Of a stretch of DNA of 15,704 nucleotides, positions 1 through 6,665 are shown piece after piece. Made by a program: the position numbers and the translations under genes. Position 1 is the first letter of the stretch. Every line of letters starts with the position of its first letter. The notes under the pieces are model-generated. The model was not told where the DNA came from, searched no databases, and was given only the letters and a program-made list of their open reading frames with translations. Source of the stretch: an uncultured Collinsella sp. (GTDB taxonomy: Bacteria; Actinomycetota; Coriobacteriia; Coriobacteriales; Coriobacteriaceae); assembly GCA_900543505.1 (NCBI GenBank), contig UQSB01000050.1, positions 1-15,704 of the forward strand. Reading direction: 5' to 3'.

Positions 1-27
1 TTCAGTCCAAGTTTCGGGGCGCAGTTC

Positions 28-50
28 ACAGGCACCTTTGTGGTGGTTTT
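28..50. repeat. Half copy of the GGGGACAGGCACC hairpin element
   Basis: This stretch matches the apex and right arm (ACAGGCACCTTTGTGGTGG followed by TTTT) of the hairpin element found complete at 10816-10854, 11222-11260, 12800-12840 and 13760-13800. The left arm is missing; the bases before it (around 10-27) do not pair with the right arm. It ends 15 nt beyond the proA stop codon, the same placement as the complete copies. It is probably a decayed or truncated element. Without the left arm it should not form the long stem, so its terminator function is doubtful. Confidence 0.75.
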
Positions 51-64
51 TGTTTGCGCGGGCG

Positions 65-1351
65 TTAGGGGCGGACCTGGCCGGTGCCTCGGAGCTTGTA
101 TTTGTAGGTGGTGAGGGCCTCGGCGGCAAAGGGGCCGCGGGCGTGGAGCTTTTGGGTCGAGATGCCAATCTCGGCGCCCAGGCCAAACTCGCCGCCGTCG
201 GTAAAGCGCGTGCTGGCGTTGGCGTACACGGCCGAGGCATCGACCGCGTCCAGGAAGCGCTCGCAAGCATCCGTGTCCTCGGCAACGATGGCCTCGGAGT
301 GCATCGTGCCGTAGCGATTGATGTGTGCGATGGCCTCGTCCTCGTTTGCCACGACCTTCACGCTCATCTCGAGCGCCAGGTACTCGCGACCCCAGTCCTC
401 CTCAGTCGCGGCAACGTAGTCATCGCCCTCGGCAAGCCCGGCATCGGCGCACGCGGCGCACGTGGCCTCGTCGCCGTGAATGAGCACGCCGTGGTCGTGC
501 AGCACGGCAACAACCGCAGGCAAAAACACATTGGCCACAGCATGGTCGACCAGCAGCGACTCGGCGGCATTGCACACGCCCACGCGCTGCGTCTTAGCGT
601 TGACGATAATATTGAGCGCTTTATCGAAGTCGGCGGATTCATGCACGTAGATGTGGCAGTTGCCCGTGCCCGTCTCGATCACCGGCACAAGCGACTCGCG
701 CACGCAGCGCTGGATCAGGCCTGCACCGCCGCGCGGAATGAGTACGTCGACAATACCGCGGAGCTTCATGAGCTCGCCAGTGGCCTCGCGGTCGGTGGAC
801 TCGATCATCGACACGGCCTCGCGCGGGAAGCCCTTGGCCTCGAGCGCATCGGCCAGCAGCTCAGAAATCATGGCACACGAGTGATAGGCCAGCGAGCCGC
901 CGCGCAGAATACAGGCGTTGCCGGTACGGATGCAGATGCCCGCGGCGTCGGCCGTCACGTTGGGACGCGCCTCGTAAACCATGGCGACCAGGCCCAGCGG
1001 CACACTCACACGGGTCAGGTCCACGCCGCTTGCAAGCACGCGGTGGTCGAGCACGCGGCCTACGGGATCGGGCAGCTCGGCGAGCTTTTCCAGGCCGGCG
1101 GCCATGCCCTCGACGCGCTCAGGCGTCAGCAGCAGACGATCGAGCAGTCCGGCCGAGGTACCCGCATCGCGCGCGGCGGACATATCGAGCTCGTTGGCGG
1201 CGACGATGGAGTCGACACCGTTGCGCAGCGCTGCGGCCATGGCGCGCACGGCCTCCTGGCGCTGTTCATCGCTCGCCGTGGCAAGCGAGGCCGACGCTGC
1301 CTTGGCGGCAACGGCAAGATCGTGGACATACGTGGCTATATCGACCGACAT
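65..1351 (-). CDS. proA: Glutamate-5-semialdehyde dehydrogenase (gamma-glutamyl phosphate reductase)
   Basis: Cytosolic enzyme that reduces gamma-glutamyl phosphate to glutamate-5-semialdehyde with NADPH, the second step of proline synthesis from glutamate. The 428-residue length is typical of ProA. Visible family features are YEARPNVTADAAG (about 126-138), the stretch VLIPRGGAGLIQ (203-214), VIETGTGNCHIYV (224-236) and the catalytic cysteine in VGVCNAAESLLV (Cys260). The ATG at 1349-1351 is preceded by AGGAGAAAGG at a suitable distance, which supports this start; the stop is TAA at 65-67. Its pathway partner proB lies at 3081-4208 on the same strand, but an opposite-strand S33 hydrolase gene lies between them, so the two are not one simple operon. 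The 112-bp gap between the proA and hydrolase starts must hold divergent promoters; I did not find convincing boxes there. Identification is secure. Confidence 0.97.
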   Translation of the reverse strand: MSVDIATYVHDLAVAAKAASASLATASDEQRQEAVRAMAAALRNGVDSIVAANELDMSAARDAGTSAGLLDRLLLTPERVEGMAAGLEKLAELPDPVGRVLDHRVLASGVDLTRVSVPLGLVAMVYEARPNVTADAAGICIRTGNACILRGGSLAYHSCAMISELLADALEAKGFPREAVSMIESTDREATGELMKLRGIVDVLIPRGGAGLIQRCVRESLVPVIETGTGNCHIYVHESADFDKALNIIVNAKTQRVGVCNAAESLLVDHAVANVFLPAVVAVLHDHGVLIHGDEATCAACADAGLAEGDDYVAATEEDWGREYLALEMSVKVVANEDEAIAHINRYGTMHSEAIVAEDTDACERFLDAVDASAVYANASTRFTDGGEFGLGAEIGISTQKLHARGPFAAEALTTYKYKLRGTGQVRP

Positions 1352-1463
1352 GGGCGGCCCTTTCTCCTAGAAGTTTGCAACCATGGTAGCCGATTTGCGC
1401 ATGGCCTCGCCCGCGGCGGTAGAATTGGTCAACCCGAAACACCGCAACGAACGGAAGACTCAC

Positions 1464-2882
1464 ATGGCCCTCATCACTTCGTACCACGTCCCCGGCCTTT
1501 ACGTCGAGGACCACAGCATCGACGTCCCCCTCGACTGGCGCGGCCTGGAGCCGATGCTCCTGGCCGTCGGCAGCACCATGCGCCGCGGCGCTATGCCGGC
1601 GCCCATCGCCGGCGCGCCCGAGAGCATCAAGCTCTTCTACCGTGTGGTTTGCGCGCCCGACCGCATCAACGACGATCTGCCGCTGCTTCTGTTTTTGCAG
1701 GGCGGCCCCGGCGGCGAGAGCCCGCGTCCGCTGTCACCCACAAGCGATGGCTGGATCGAGGAGGCCGTCAAGCACTTCCGCGTGGTCCTGCCCGACCAGC
1801 GCGGCACCGGACGCAGTAGCTGCGTGGACGGACGCACGATTGCCACCTTGGGCGATCGCGCCGAGGCAGCCGGCGCCGATGCGGCCCGCTCGCAGGCGGA
1901 CTTCCTCAAGCGCCACCTCGCCAGCTCCATCGTGCGCGATTTTGAGTACCTGCGCCTGGTGGGCTTTGGCGGCAAGCCCTGGGTCACACTCGGGCAGAGC
2001 TACGGCGGCTTTTTGACGTTGAGCTATCTGTCGCTCTTCCCCGAGGGCGTGGCGGCAAGCTTTACCTGCGGCGGCATCCCCCACGTGCCGGCGAGCGCAA
2101 GCGAGGTCTACGCGCACACCTTCCCGCGCATGGCTGCCAAGACACAGCAGTATTACGACCGCTACCCCGCCGACGTCGAGCGCGTGGCGGCTCTTGCCGA
2201 TGCGCTCGAGGCTCAGAAGCCCGTGCTGCCCGACGGCTCGCCGATGACGGTCGAGCGCCTACAGCTCATGGGCAGCGACTTTGGCATGAAGCCGAGCTTT
2301 GAGCGCATGCATTGGATTATCGATCACGCTTTTGTTGACGGCGACGGCACGCTGACCTGCGGCGTCTCGATATCTGACAGCTTTTTGATGCGTGCCTTCG
2401 AGCGCACCAACACGCGCACGAATCCGCTGTACTGGACGCTTCAGGAGTTCATCTACGCCGACGGCGATACCATGCCCATTCGCTGGGCCGCGGCAGAGGA
2501 GAAGGCACACCGTGCCGAGTTTGACACCCTCGCGCGCCCGCTCATGTTTACCGGCGAGGCCATGTTCCCGTGGATGTTTGAGCAGATGCCCGAGCTTAAG
2601 CCGTTTAAACCCGCCATGGACCTGCTGATGGAAGACACCAGCTGGGACAAGATCTACGACCCGCAACGCCTGGCCTGCAACGAGGTGCCGCTCCAGGCCG
2701 CGGTGTATTTCGACGACATGTACGTCGATTCGGGCCTGCAGCTCGATACGCTCAGCCGCGTGGGCAACTCGCATGCCTGGGTGACGAACGAGTTCGAGCA
2801 CGACGGCCTGCACGGCAGCGTGGTGTTCAAATGCCTCTTCGACGAAGCCCTCAACCGCGGAGACCTGCGCTGGATCTTCTAG
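1464..2882 (+). CDS. S33-family alpha/beta hydrolase, proline iminopeptidase-like
   Basis: Predicted 472-residue alpha/beta hydrolase of peptidase family S33 (prolyl aminopeptidase type), probably cytosolic because no signal peptide is visible. Seen in the sequence: the oxyanion motif QGGPGG (79-84), DQRGTGRS (111-118), the nucleophile elbow GQSYGG with Ser179, and a C-terminal region with an Asp-containing FDDMYVDSG and a late histidine (HDGLHG) that fit the acid and base of the triad. Family members release N-terminal proline or hydrophobic residues from peptides; the actual substrate here is not shown. An upstream in-frame ATG at 1383 exists, but the ATG at 1464 starts where the recognisable fold begins, so it was preferred; its ribosome-binding site (ACGGAAG) is weak. 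It is longer than classical PIP (about 310-320 residues), resembling the longer actinobacterial branch. It sits between proA and proB on the opposite strand, which suggests but does not prove a link between peptide-derived and synthesised proline. Confidence 0.9.
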   Translation: MALITSYHVPGLYVEDHSIDVPLDWRGLEPMLLAVGSTMRRGAMPAPIAGAPESIKLFYRVVCAPDRINDDLPLLLFLQGGPGGESPRPLSPTSDGWIEEAVKHFRVVLPDQRGTGRSSCVDGRTIATLGDRAEAAGADAARSQADFLKRHLASSIVRDFEYLRLVGFGGKPWVTLGQSYGGFLTLSYLSLFPEGVAASFTCGGIPHVPASASEVYAHTFPRMAAKTQQYYDRYPADVERVAALADALEAQKPVLPDGSPMTVERLQLMGSDFGMKPSFERMHWIIDHAFVDGDGTLTCGVSISDSFLMRAFERTNTRTNPLYWTLQEFIYADGDTMPIRWAAAEEKAHRAEFDTLARPLMFTGEAMFPWMFEQMPELKPFKPAMDLLMEDTSWDKIYDPQRLACNEVPLQAAVYFDDMYVDSGLQLDTLSRVGNSHAWVTNEFEHDGLHGSVVFKCLFDEALNRGDLRWIF

Positions 2883-2883
2883 C

Positions 2884-2935
2884 AAAGGAGTGTCCCCACC
2901 TGCCGGCACAAAAGGAACGTCCCCAAGTGCCGGCA
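2884..2935. repeat. Tandem imperfect 25-bp repeat with a GTCCCC core; the second unit closes a hairpin
   Basis: Two direct repeat units, 2884-2908 and 2911-2935, agree at 21 of 25 positions; both contain AAAGGA, GTCCCC and TGCCGGCA. TGCCGGCAC (2901-2909) and GTGCCGGCA (2927-2935) form a perfect 9-bp stem around a 17-nt loop that contains CGTCCCC. The array begins one base after the stop codon of the S33 hydrolase gene. A related inverted pair with the same GGGGAC/GTCCCC core occurs at 15658-15697. No T-run follows, so a terminator role is uncertain. Confidence 0.7.
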
Positions 2936-2968
2936 ACGACAATGCCGCAGGAAGAGGACGGAAAGCGA

Positions 2969-3066
2969 AAACGCCCCTAAGCAAGCAAGGTGACGTGAAA
3001 GAGGAGGGCATTGACCTTTTGGTCATGCCCGACGATTGAACGTCAGATTGCCGCTTAGGGGCGTTT
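2969..3066. terminator. Large nested hairpin between convergent genes, likely bidirectional terminator
   Basis: Three nested inverted repeats are visible: an outer perfect 14-bp stem AAACGCCCCTAAGC (2969-2982) with its complement at 3053-3066; a middle stem TGACGT (2991-2996) with ACGTCA (3040-3045); and an inner stem GGGCATTGACC (3006-3016) with GGTCATGCCC (3021-3030), loop TTTT, one bulged T. The element lies between the convergent ends of the S33 hydrolase gene (2882) and proB (3081). GTTT follows the stem on the plus strand and CGTTTTCG on the minus strand, so it could end transcripts from both sides. It is far larger than a usual terminator; see findings. Confidence 0.6.
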
Positions 3067-3080
3067 GCAGCGTCAATTGG

Positions 3081-4208
3081 TTAGGCAAAGACGATCAGAT
3101 TATCTCGATGGATCGCGGGCTTCTCGGCCAGATCTGCCAGCAGGCGGTTGCTGGCAATCTGGTCCTGACGGCGGCCGGCGGCAAGCTCCAGCACGTCCGA
3201 ATCGGCCTCGGCGATACCGCGGGCGACGACCATACCGCTCGGGTCGCACACGTCGAGCACATCGCCCTCGGAAAACACGCCATCGACCTCGCGAATACCC
3301 ACCGCAAGCAAGGAAGAGCCACGGCTTACCAGCGCCTTCGCAGCACCATCATCGACCGTCACCGAGCCATGTGCCTTGTCACCCAGCGCGATCCACAGCT
3401 TGCGCGGCGCGATGTCCAGGCGCTCAGCTGGCGGATCGAACAGCGTACCCACGCTCTCGCCGCGGGCCAGACGCACAAGCGCATCGGGCTCCTCGCCCGA
3501 GCAAATCACGCTTTGAATGCCCGCCGTCATCAGAATGCGGCTCGCGCGAATCTTGGTGATCATGCCGCCCGTGCCCACCGATGTGGAAGAATCGCCCGCC
3601 GAGGCGATAATCTTGGCATCGATCTTATGCACAACCGGGACGAACTCGGCCGTGGGGTCCTCGTGCGGATTGGCGGTGTAGAGGCCATCGATGTCCGAGA
3701 GCGTCACGCACAGATCGGCGGAAACCAGACAGCTCACAAGCGCCGCCAGCGTGTCGTTGTCGCCAAACTTGATCTCGTCGACGGTAACGGTATCGTTCTC
3801 GTTGACAACAGGCACCACGCCAAGCTCCACCAGGCGCAGCAGGGCGTCGCGTGCGTGCAGGTAGGACGTGCGGCGGGCCGTATCGTGGCGCGTGAGTAGC
3901 ACGAGCGAGGTGAGCAGATCCCGTGCATGGAACTCCTCGTCGTAGGCCGACGAGATGATGCACTGACCAGCCGAGGCGCACGCCTGCAGGCTCGGCAGGT
4001 CGCCGACCGGCTTGTGGTCGAAGCCCAGCACGGGATAGCCACAGGCGATAGCGCCCGAGCTCACCACGACCAGGCGCCAGCCAAGCTCGCGCAGCGCTGC
4101 GGCCTGATCGGCAAGCCCGCCGATAAAGGCGCGGTTGACCTTGCCGTCGGCGCCCACCACCGTAGACGAACCGATCTTTACCACCATCGTTTTATAAGAA
4201 GTCGTCAT
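3081..4208 (-). CDS. proB: Glutamate 5-kinase
   Basis: Phosphorylates glutamate with ATP to gamma-glutamyl phosphate, the first and normally feedback-controlled step of proline synthesis, in the cytosol. The 375-residue protein has an N-terminal amino acid kinase domain with VVKIGSS (9-15), VVSSGAIACG (48-57), VNENDTV (135-141), KFGDNDTLAALVS (147-159) and GTGGMITKIRAS (212-223), followed by a C-terminal PUA domain at about 270-350. This two-domain layout and length match typical bacterial ProB. The start at 4206-4208 is an ATG with no strong ribosome-binding site; an internal ATG seven codons later (MVVKIG) is an alternative start. The stop lies 14 nt before the nested hairpin at 2969-3066 in the direction of transcription. 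Upstream, pncB ends 81 nt away in the same orientation, with a hairpin between them. Confidence 0.97.
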   Translation of the reverse strand: MTTSYKTMVVKIGSSTVVGADGKVNRAFIGGLADQAAALRELGWRLVVVSSGAIACGYPVLGFDHKPVGDLPSLQACASAGQCIISSAYDEEFHARDLLTSLVLLTRHDTARRTSYLHARDALLRLVELGVVPVVNENDTVTVDEIKFGDNDTLAALVSCLVSADLCVTLSDIDGLYTANPHEDPTAEFVPVVHKIDAKIIASAGDSSTSVGTGGMITKIRASRILMTAGIQSVICSGEEPDALVRLARGESVGTLFDPPAERLDIAPRKLWIALGDKAHGSVTVDDGAAKALVSRGSSLLAVGIREVDGVFSEGDVLDVCDPSGMVVARGIAEADSDVLELAAGRRQDQIASNRLLADLAEKPAIHRDNLIVFA

Positions 4209-4257
4209 ACGTCAAACCAATCGAATGTTCAGCGAACGGGCGAACGGGCCGAGCGAG

Positions 4258-4296
4258 AAAATAATCCGTGTTCCTCCGTCCCCTTCGGATTATTTT
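4258..4296 (-). terminator. GGGGAC-loop hairpin overlapping the pncB stop codon
   Basis: AAAATAATCCG (4258-4268) and CGGATTATTTT (4286-4296) form a perfect 11-bp stem. Read on the minus strand the 17-nt loop is AAGGGGACGGAGGAACA, and the stem ends in TTTT. The pncB stop codon (4290-4292) and its last lysine codon lie inside the upstream arm, so the hairpin forms at the very end of the pncB message. It would act as a terminator between pncB and proB. The GGGGAC loop ties it to the other gene-end hairpins in the window. Confidence 0.7.
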
Positions 4297-5795
4297 GCCC
4301 AGGGGAAGGCCGAAGCCGCGGCCATGTTCTTGCGCACGAGCTCGTCGCGCACCTGAGCCAGGCCCTGTTCCATGCCCACCACATAGGTCTGCGGGTACAG
4401 GAAGCGCTTGAAAGCTGCGTCCAGATGATCGAGTGCCCAAGCACAGCGCTCGCGCGCGTCCTGGATGCTCTCACGCGGAGCCACCGCGCTGCCATCGCGC
4501 ACGATCGGCACCAGCAGCTCGCGATACTCAAGTTCGGACACGTCGGTCACCAGGGCGGCATCATTCACGGCCACGAGGGTATTGCCGCGCGCGGCGCCCT
4601 CCCCCGCCAGATGGTCCTCGTCGTAGATCATGTCGCAGACCGGGCCGCCAAAGCCGTCGTAATAACGGCGCACGCGTTGCACACCCGGGATCGTGCGCTT
4701 GTATGGCTGCTCAGAGAGCTTGACCACCGGCGTCCATGGATCTGCCTCGCTCGCACGGCGGGCGGAAAGCTTGTACACGCCGCCCAGCGCCGGCTGGTCA
4801 TAGCAGGTCGCAAGCTTGGTACCCACGCCAAAGCTATCGATGGGCGCGCCCTGGTCGAGCAGCGACTGAATCGTGTACTCATCCAGATCGTTAGAAACCG
4901 AGATCCCCACATAGGGCAGGCCCTCGGCATCAAAACGGCCGCGCACATACTTGGAGAGCTTGGCGAGGTCGCCGGAGTCGATGCGAATAGCCGACAGACG
5001 CTCGCCCACCGCCTCCATCTCCTTGGCAACCGTAATGGCATGCTCGCAGCCCTCACGTACGTCGTAGGTGTCGATGAGCAGCGTGCAGTTCTTGGGACTC
5101 GACTTAGCAAAAGCCCGGAATGCCTCGAGCTCGGAATCGAAGCTCATCACCCAGCTGTGCGCATGAGTGCCAAAGACGGGAATACCGTAGCGGCGGCCGG
5201 CGAGCACATTGGATGTAGAGGAGCAGCCGGCAACGTAGCTCGCGCGCGCGACGGCCAGCCCGCCATCGGGACCCTGGGCGCGGCGCAGGCCAAACTCGGC
5301 AACGGGACGGCCGTCCGCCGCCAGCACCACGCGCGCCGTCTTGGTAGCGACAAGCGTCTGGAAGCCGACAATGTTGAGCAGCGCCGTCTCAAGCAGCTGG
5401 CACTCCAGCGCGGGGCCGGTGACGCGCACCATGGGCTCGCGCGGAAAGACGAGCTCGCCCTCGGGCACGGCGTCAATGTTCACATGCGCGCGGAAGTTGC
5501 GCAGGTAGTCGAGGAATGCGGGCTTAAACATCGAGCCGCCGGCCGGAGCCTGGAGCGAAGCTAGATAGTCGATGTCCTCGGGCGTAAAGCGCAGGTTCTC
5601 GACAAGCTCGGGCAGCTCGGCGGTGCCGCACATGACGGCATACGCGCTGCCGAAGGGATGGTCGCGGTAAAACGCCGTAAAGCAACCCTGCTCATTGGCC
5701 TTGCCGCTCTCCCACAGGCCCTGGGCCATAGTGAGTTCGTACAGATCAGTGAGCATTGCAATGTCGGTGGGATGCGAGATGTCGGTCAAAGCCAT
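4290..5795 (-). CDS. pncB: Nicotinate phosphoribosyltransferase
   Basis: Cytosolic enzyme of NAD salvage: nicotinate plus PRPP (with ATP) gives nicotinate mononucleotide. The 501-residue length fits the longer bacterial NAPRTase branch. Visible features: TDLYELTMAQG at the N-terminus (16-26), FYRDHPFG (42-49), EFGLRRAQGPDGG (167-179), the histidine motif FGTHAHSW (208-215), RIDSGDL (271-277), ISVSNDLDEY (298-307) and the phosphate-binding FGVGTKL (322-328). The ATG at 5793-5795 is preceded by GAAAGG. It lies 81 nt downstream of a small membrane-protein gene on the same strand and may be co-transcribed with it. Its 3' end is buried in a hairpin. No NAD-synthesis partner gene is adjacent. Identification is secure. 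Confidence 0.96.
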   Translation of the reverse strand: MALTDISHPTDIAMLTDLYELTMAQGLWESGKANEQGCFTAFYRDHPFGSAYAVMCGTAELPELVENLRFTPEDIDYLASLQAPAGGSMFKPAFLDYLRNFRAHVNIDAVPEGELVFPREPMVRVTGPALECQLLETALLNIVGFQTLVATKTARVVLAADGRPVAEFGLRRAQGPDGGLAVARASYVAGCSSTSNVLAGRRYGIPVFGTHAHSWVMSFDSELEAFRAFAKSSPKNCTLLIDTYDVREGCEHAITVAKEMEAVGERLSAIRIDSGDLAKLSKYVRGRFDAEGLPYVGISVSNDLDEYTIQSLLDQGAPIDSFGVGTKLATCYDQPALGGVYKLSARRASEADPWTPVVKLSEQPYKRTIPGVQRVRRYYDGFGGPVCDMIYDEDHLAGEGAARGNTLVAVNDAALVTDVSELEYRELLVPIVRDGSAVAPRESIQDARERCAWALDHLDAAFKRFLYPQTYVVGMEQGLAQVRDELVRKNMAAASAFPWAK

Positions 5796-5876
5796 GGGGC
5801 GACCTTTCGGATGCGTTGTGCAGAGGTTGAGGGTTGGCGAGGCGGGCGTGCGGGCATGGAGCCCAGCGCGAACAGG

Positions 5877-6335
5877 CTAAAGCAGGCCCATGCTGGTCAG
5901 GATCGTGTAGCCCATAAAGATGACAAACGCGATGAGGGCAAGGACAATGATGATTTTTTGAGCCGGCGCCATACCGGGGATCTCGTTCTCACCCGCAGGC
6001 TCCTTGGAGGTAACCATGCGCTGGGCAAAGCTCATCTCGTCACGGCTCGGCTTGGGATCGACGGACTTGGGACGAGCGGCCTTTTTAGGCTGAGGTTTGG
6101 GCGCGGCAGGTGCAGGCTTCGCAGCAGCGGGCTTGGGTGCGGGCGCGGGCTTGGGCTCGGATGCAACCTTCGCAGCGGCCTCCTCGGCCTTCTCGCGCTC
6201 GGCACGCAGGGCGGCCAACTCCTCACGCTCGCGGCGTGCCTCTTCCTGGGCCTCGCGACGAGCTTTCTCGGCGCGGAGCTCTTCCAACTCGGCGCGTTCC
6301 TCGGCAGACAGTGGTTGGGACTCAAGCTCGGCCAT
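5877..6335 (-). CDS. Small tail-anchored coiled-coil membrane protein, unknown function
   Basis: I do not recognise a family. The 152-residue protein has three clear parts: a highly charged Glu/Arg/Ala-rich heptad-like helix (about residues 10-60, probable coiled coil), an Ala/Pro/Lys-rich linker (about 60-98), and a single hydrophobic segment near the C-terminus (about 127-148, IIIVLALIAFVIFMGYTIL) ending almost at the last residue. There is no N-terminal signal, so the layout predicts a C-tail-anchored protein with a cytoplasmic coiled-coil arm. The ATG at 6333-6335 was chosen over the one 12 codons upstream because AGAAAGGG sits 7-8 nt before it and the upstream extension runs into the tRNA terminator. 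It follows tRNA-Ala and its terminator and precedes pncB by 81 nt. Low-complexity composition could inflate apparent similarity to unrelated coiled-coil proteins. Confidence 0.8.
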   Translation of the reverse strand: MAELESQPLSAEERAELEELRAEKARREAQEEARREREELAALRAEREKAEEAAAKVASEPKPAPAPKPAAAKPAPAAPKPQPKKAARPKSVDPKPSRDEMSFAQRMVTSKEPAGENEIPGMAPAQKIIIVLALIAFVIFMGYTILTSMGLL

Positions 6336-6353
6336 GGTACAGCCCTTTCTTTT

Positions 6354-6385
6354 AAAAAAAGCCGCCGACACAATGTCAGCGGCTT
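6354..6385 (-). terminator. Intrinsic terminator of tRNA-Ala
   Basis: On the minus strand, AAGCCGCTGACA pairs with TGTCGGCGGCTT (12 bp, one G-U) around a 3-nt loop and is followed by a run of seven T (plus-strand A at 6354-6360). It begins 15 nt past the tRNA 3' end. It separates the tRNA transcript from the membrane-protein gene, whose ribosome-binding site starts only a few bases later, so that gene must rely on read-through or a very close promoter. Confidence 0.88.
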
Positions 6386-6399
6386 ATCAAATCCAAGGG

Positions 6400-6472
6400 T
6401 GGAGACGAAGGGAGTCGAACCCTCGGCCTCTGCCATGCGACGGCAGCGCTCTCCCAACTGAGCTACGTCCCC
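6400..6472 (-). tRNA. tRNA-Ala (anticodon CGC)
   Basis: A complete cloverleaf reads on the minus strand: acceptor GGGGACG pairs with CGTCTCC, D-arm GCTC/GAGC, anticodon stem CTGCC/GGCAG with loop GTCGCAT (anticodon CGC, reads GCG), and T-arm GAGGG-TTCGACT-CCCTT. The acceptor stem has the G3-U70 pair, the established identity signal for alanyl-tRNA synthetase, and the discriminator base is A. CCA is not encoded. A promoter lies directly upstream (6486-6513) and a terminator directly downstream. Confidence 0.97.
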
Positions 6473-6485
6473 AGGACAAGTCGAT

Positions 6486-6513
6486 ATTTTACCTACGGCT
6501 CGCCAACTGTCAA
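6486..6513 (-). promoter_or_regulatory. Promoter of tRNA-Ala
   Basis: Minus strand: a perfect -35 TTGACA (6508-6513), a 16-nt spacer and -10 TAAAAT (6486-6491). The predicted transcript would start about 7 nt before the mature tRNA 5' end. Confidence 0.8.
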
Positions 6514-6577
6514 CGCCCAATAATCAGTCTTTTTGGGGCGCGGCTATTTTGACAACTTTTCGAGCAGGCGATCCTCT

Positions 6578-6656
6578 CGATGATTTTTCTGGGACGGGGA
6601 TTAAAAAACATTGTGTACCGAATGATTTTTTAATCCCCGTCCCAGAAAAATCATCG
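6578..6656. repeat. Perfect 31-bp inverted repeat with GGGACGGGG core, gene-end hairpin
   Basis: The arm at 6578-6608 (contains CTGGGACGGGGATT, then six A) is exactly complementary to 6626-6656, with a 17-nt loop whose ends (CATT/AATG) can add four more pairs after one bulged A. The element begins 9 nt past the radical SAM stop codon in its direction of transcription and lies before the tRNA-Ala promoter. The AT-rich base and long stem make it a plausible terminator, but its perfection and length suggest a mobile-repeat origin. Confidence 0.85.
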
Positions 6657-6665
6657 GCGAATGCT

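Noticed and set aside
38..1819. Long plus-strand open frame opposite proA and into the hydrolase gene
   Set aside because: It is antisense to proA and then runs out of frame over the S33 gene. Its translation is low-complexity Arg/His/Gly-rich with no domain; it is a GC-rich shadow.
3036..3899. 287-codon plus-strand frame opposite proB
   Set aside because: Antisense to a secure gene, begins inside the nested hairpin, no recognisable product.
3927..5564. 545-codon plus-strand frame opposite pncB and part of proB
   Set aside because: Antisense shadow of two secure genes, no ribosome-binding site and no family features.
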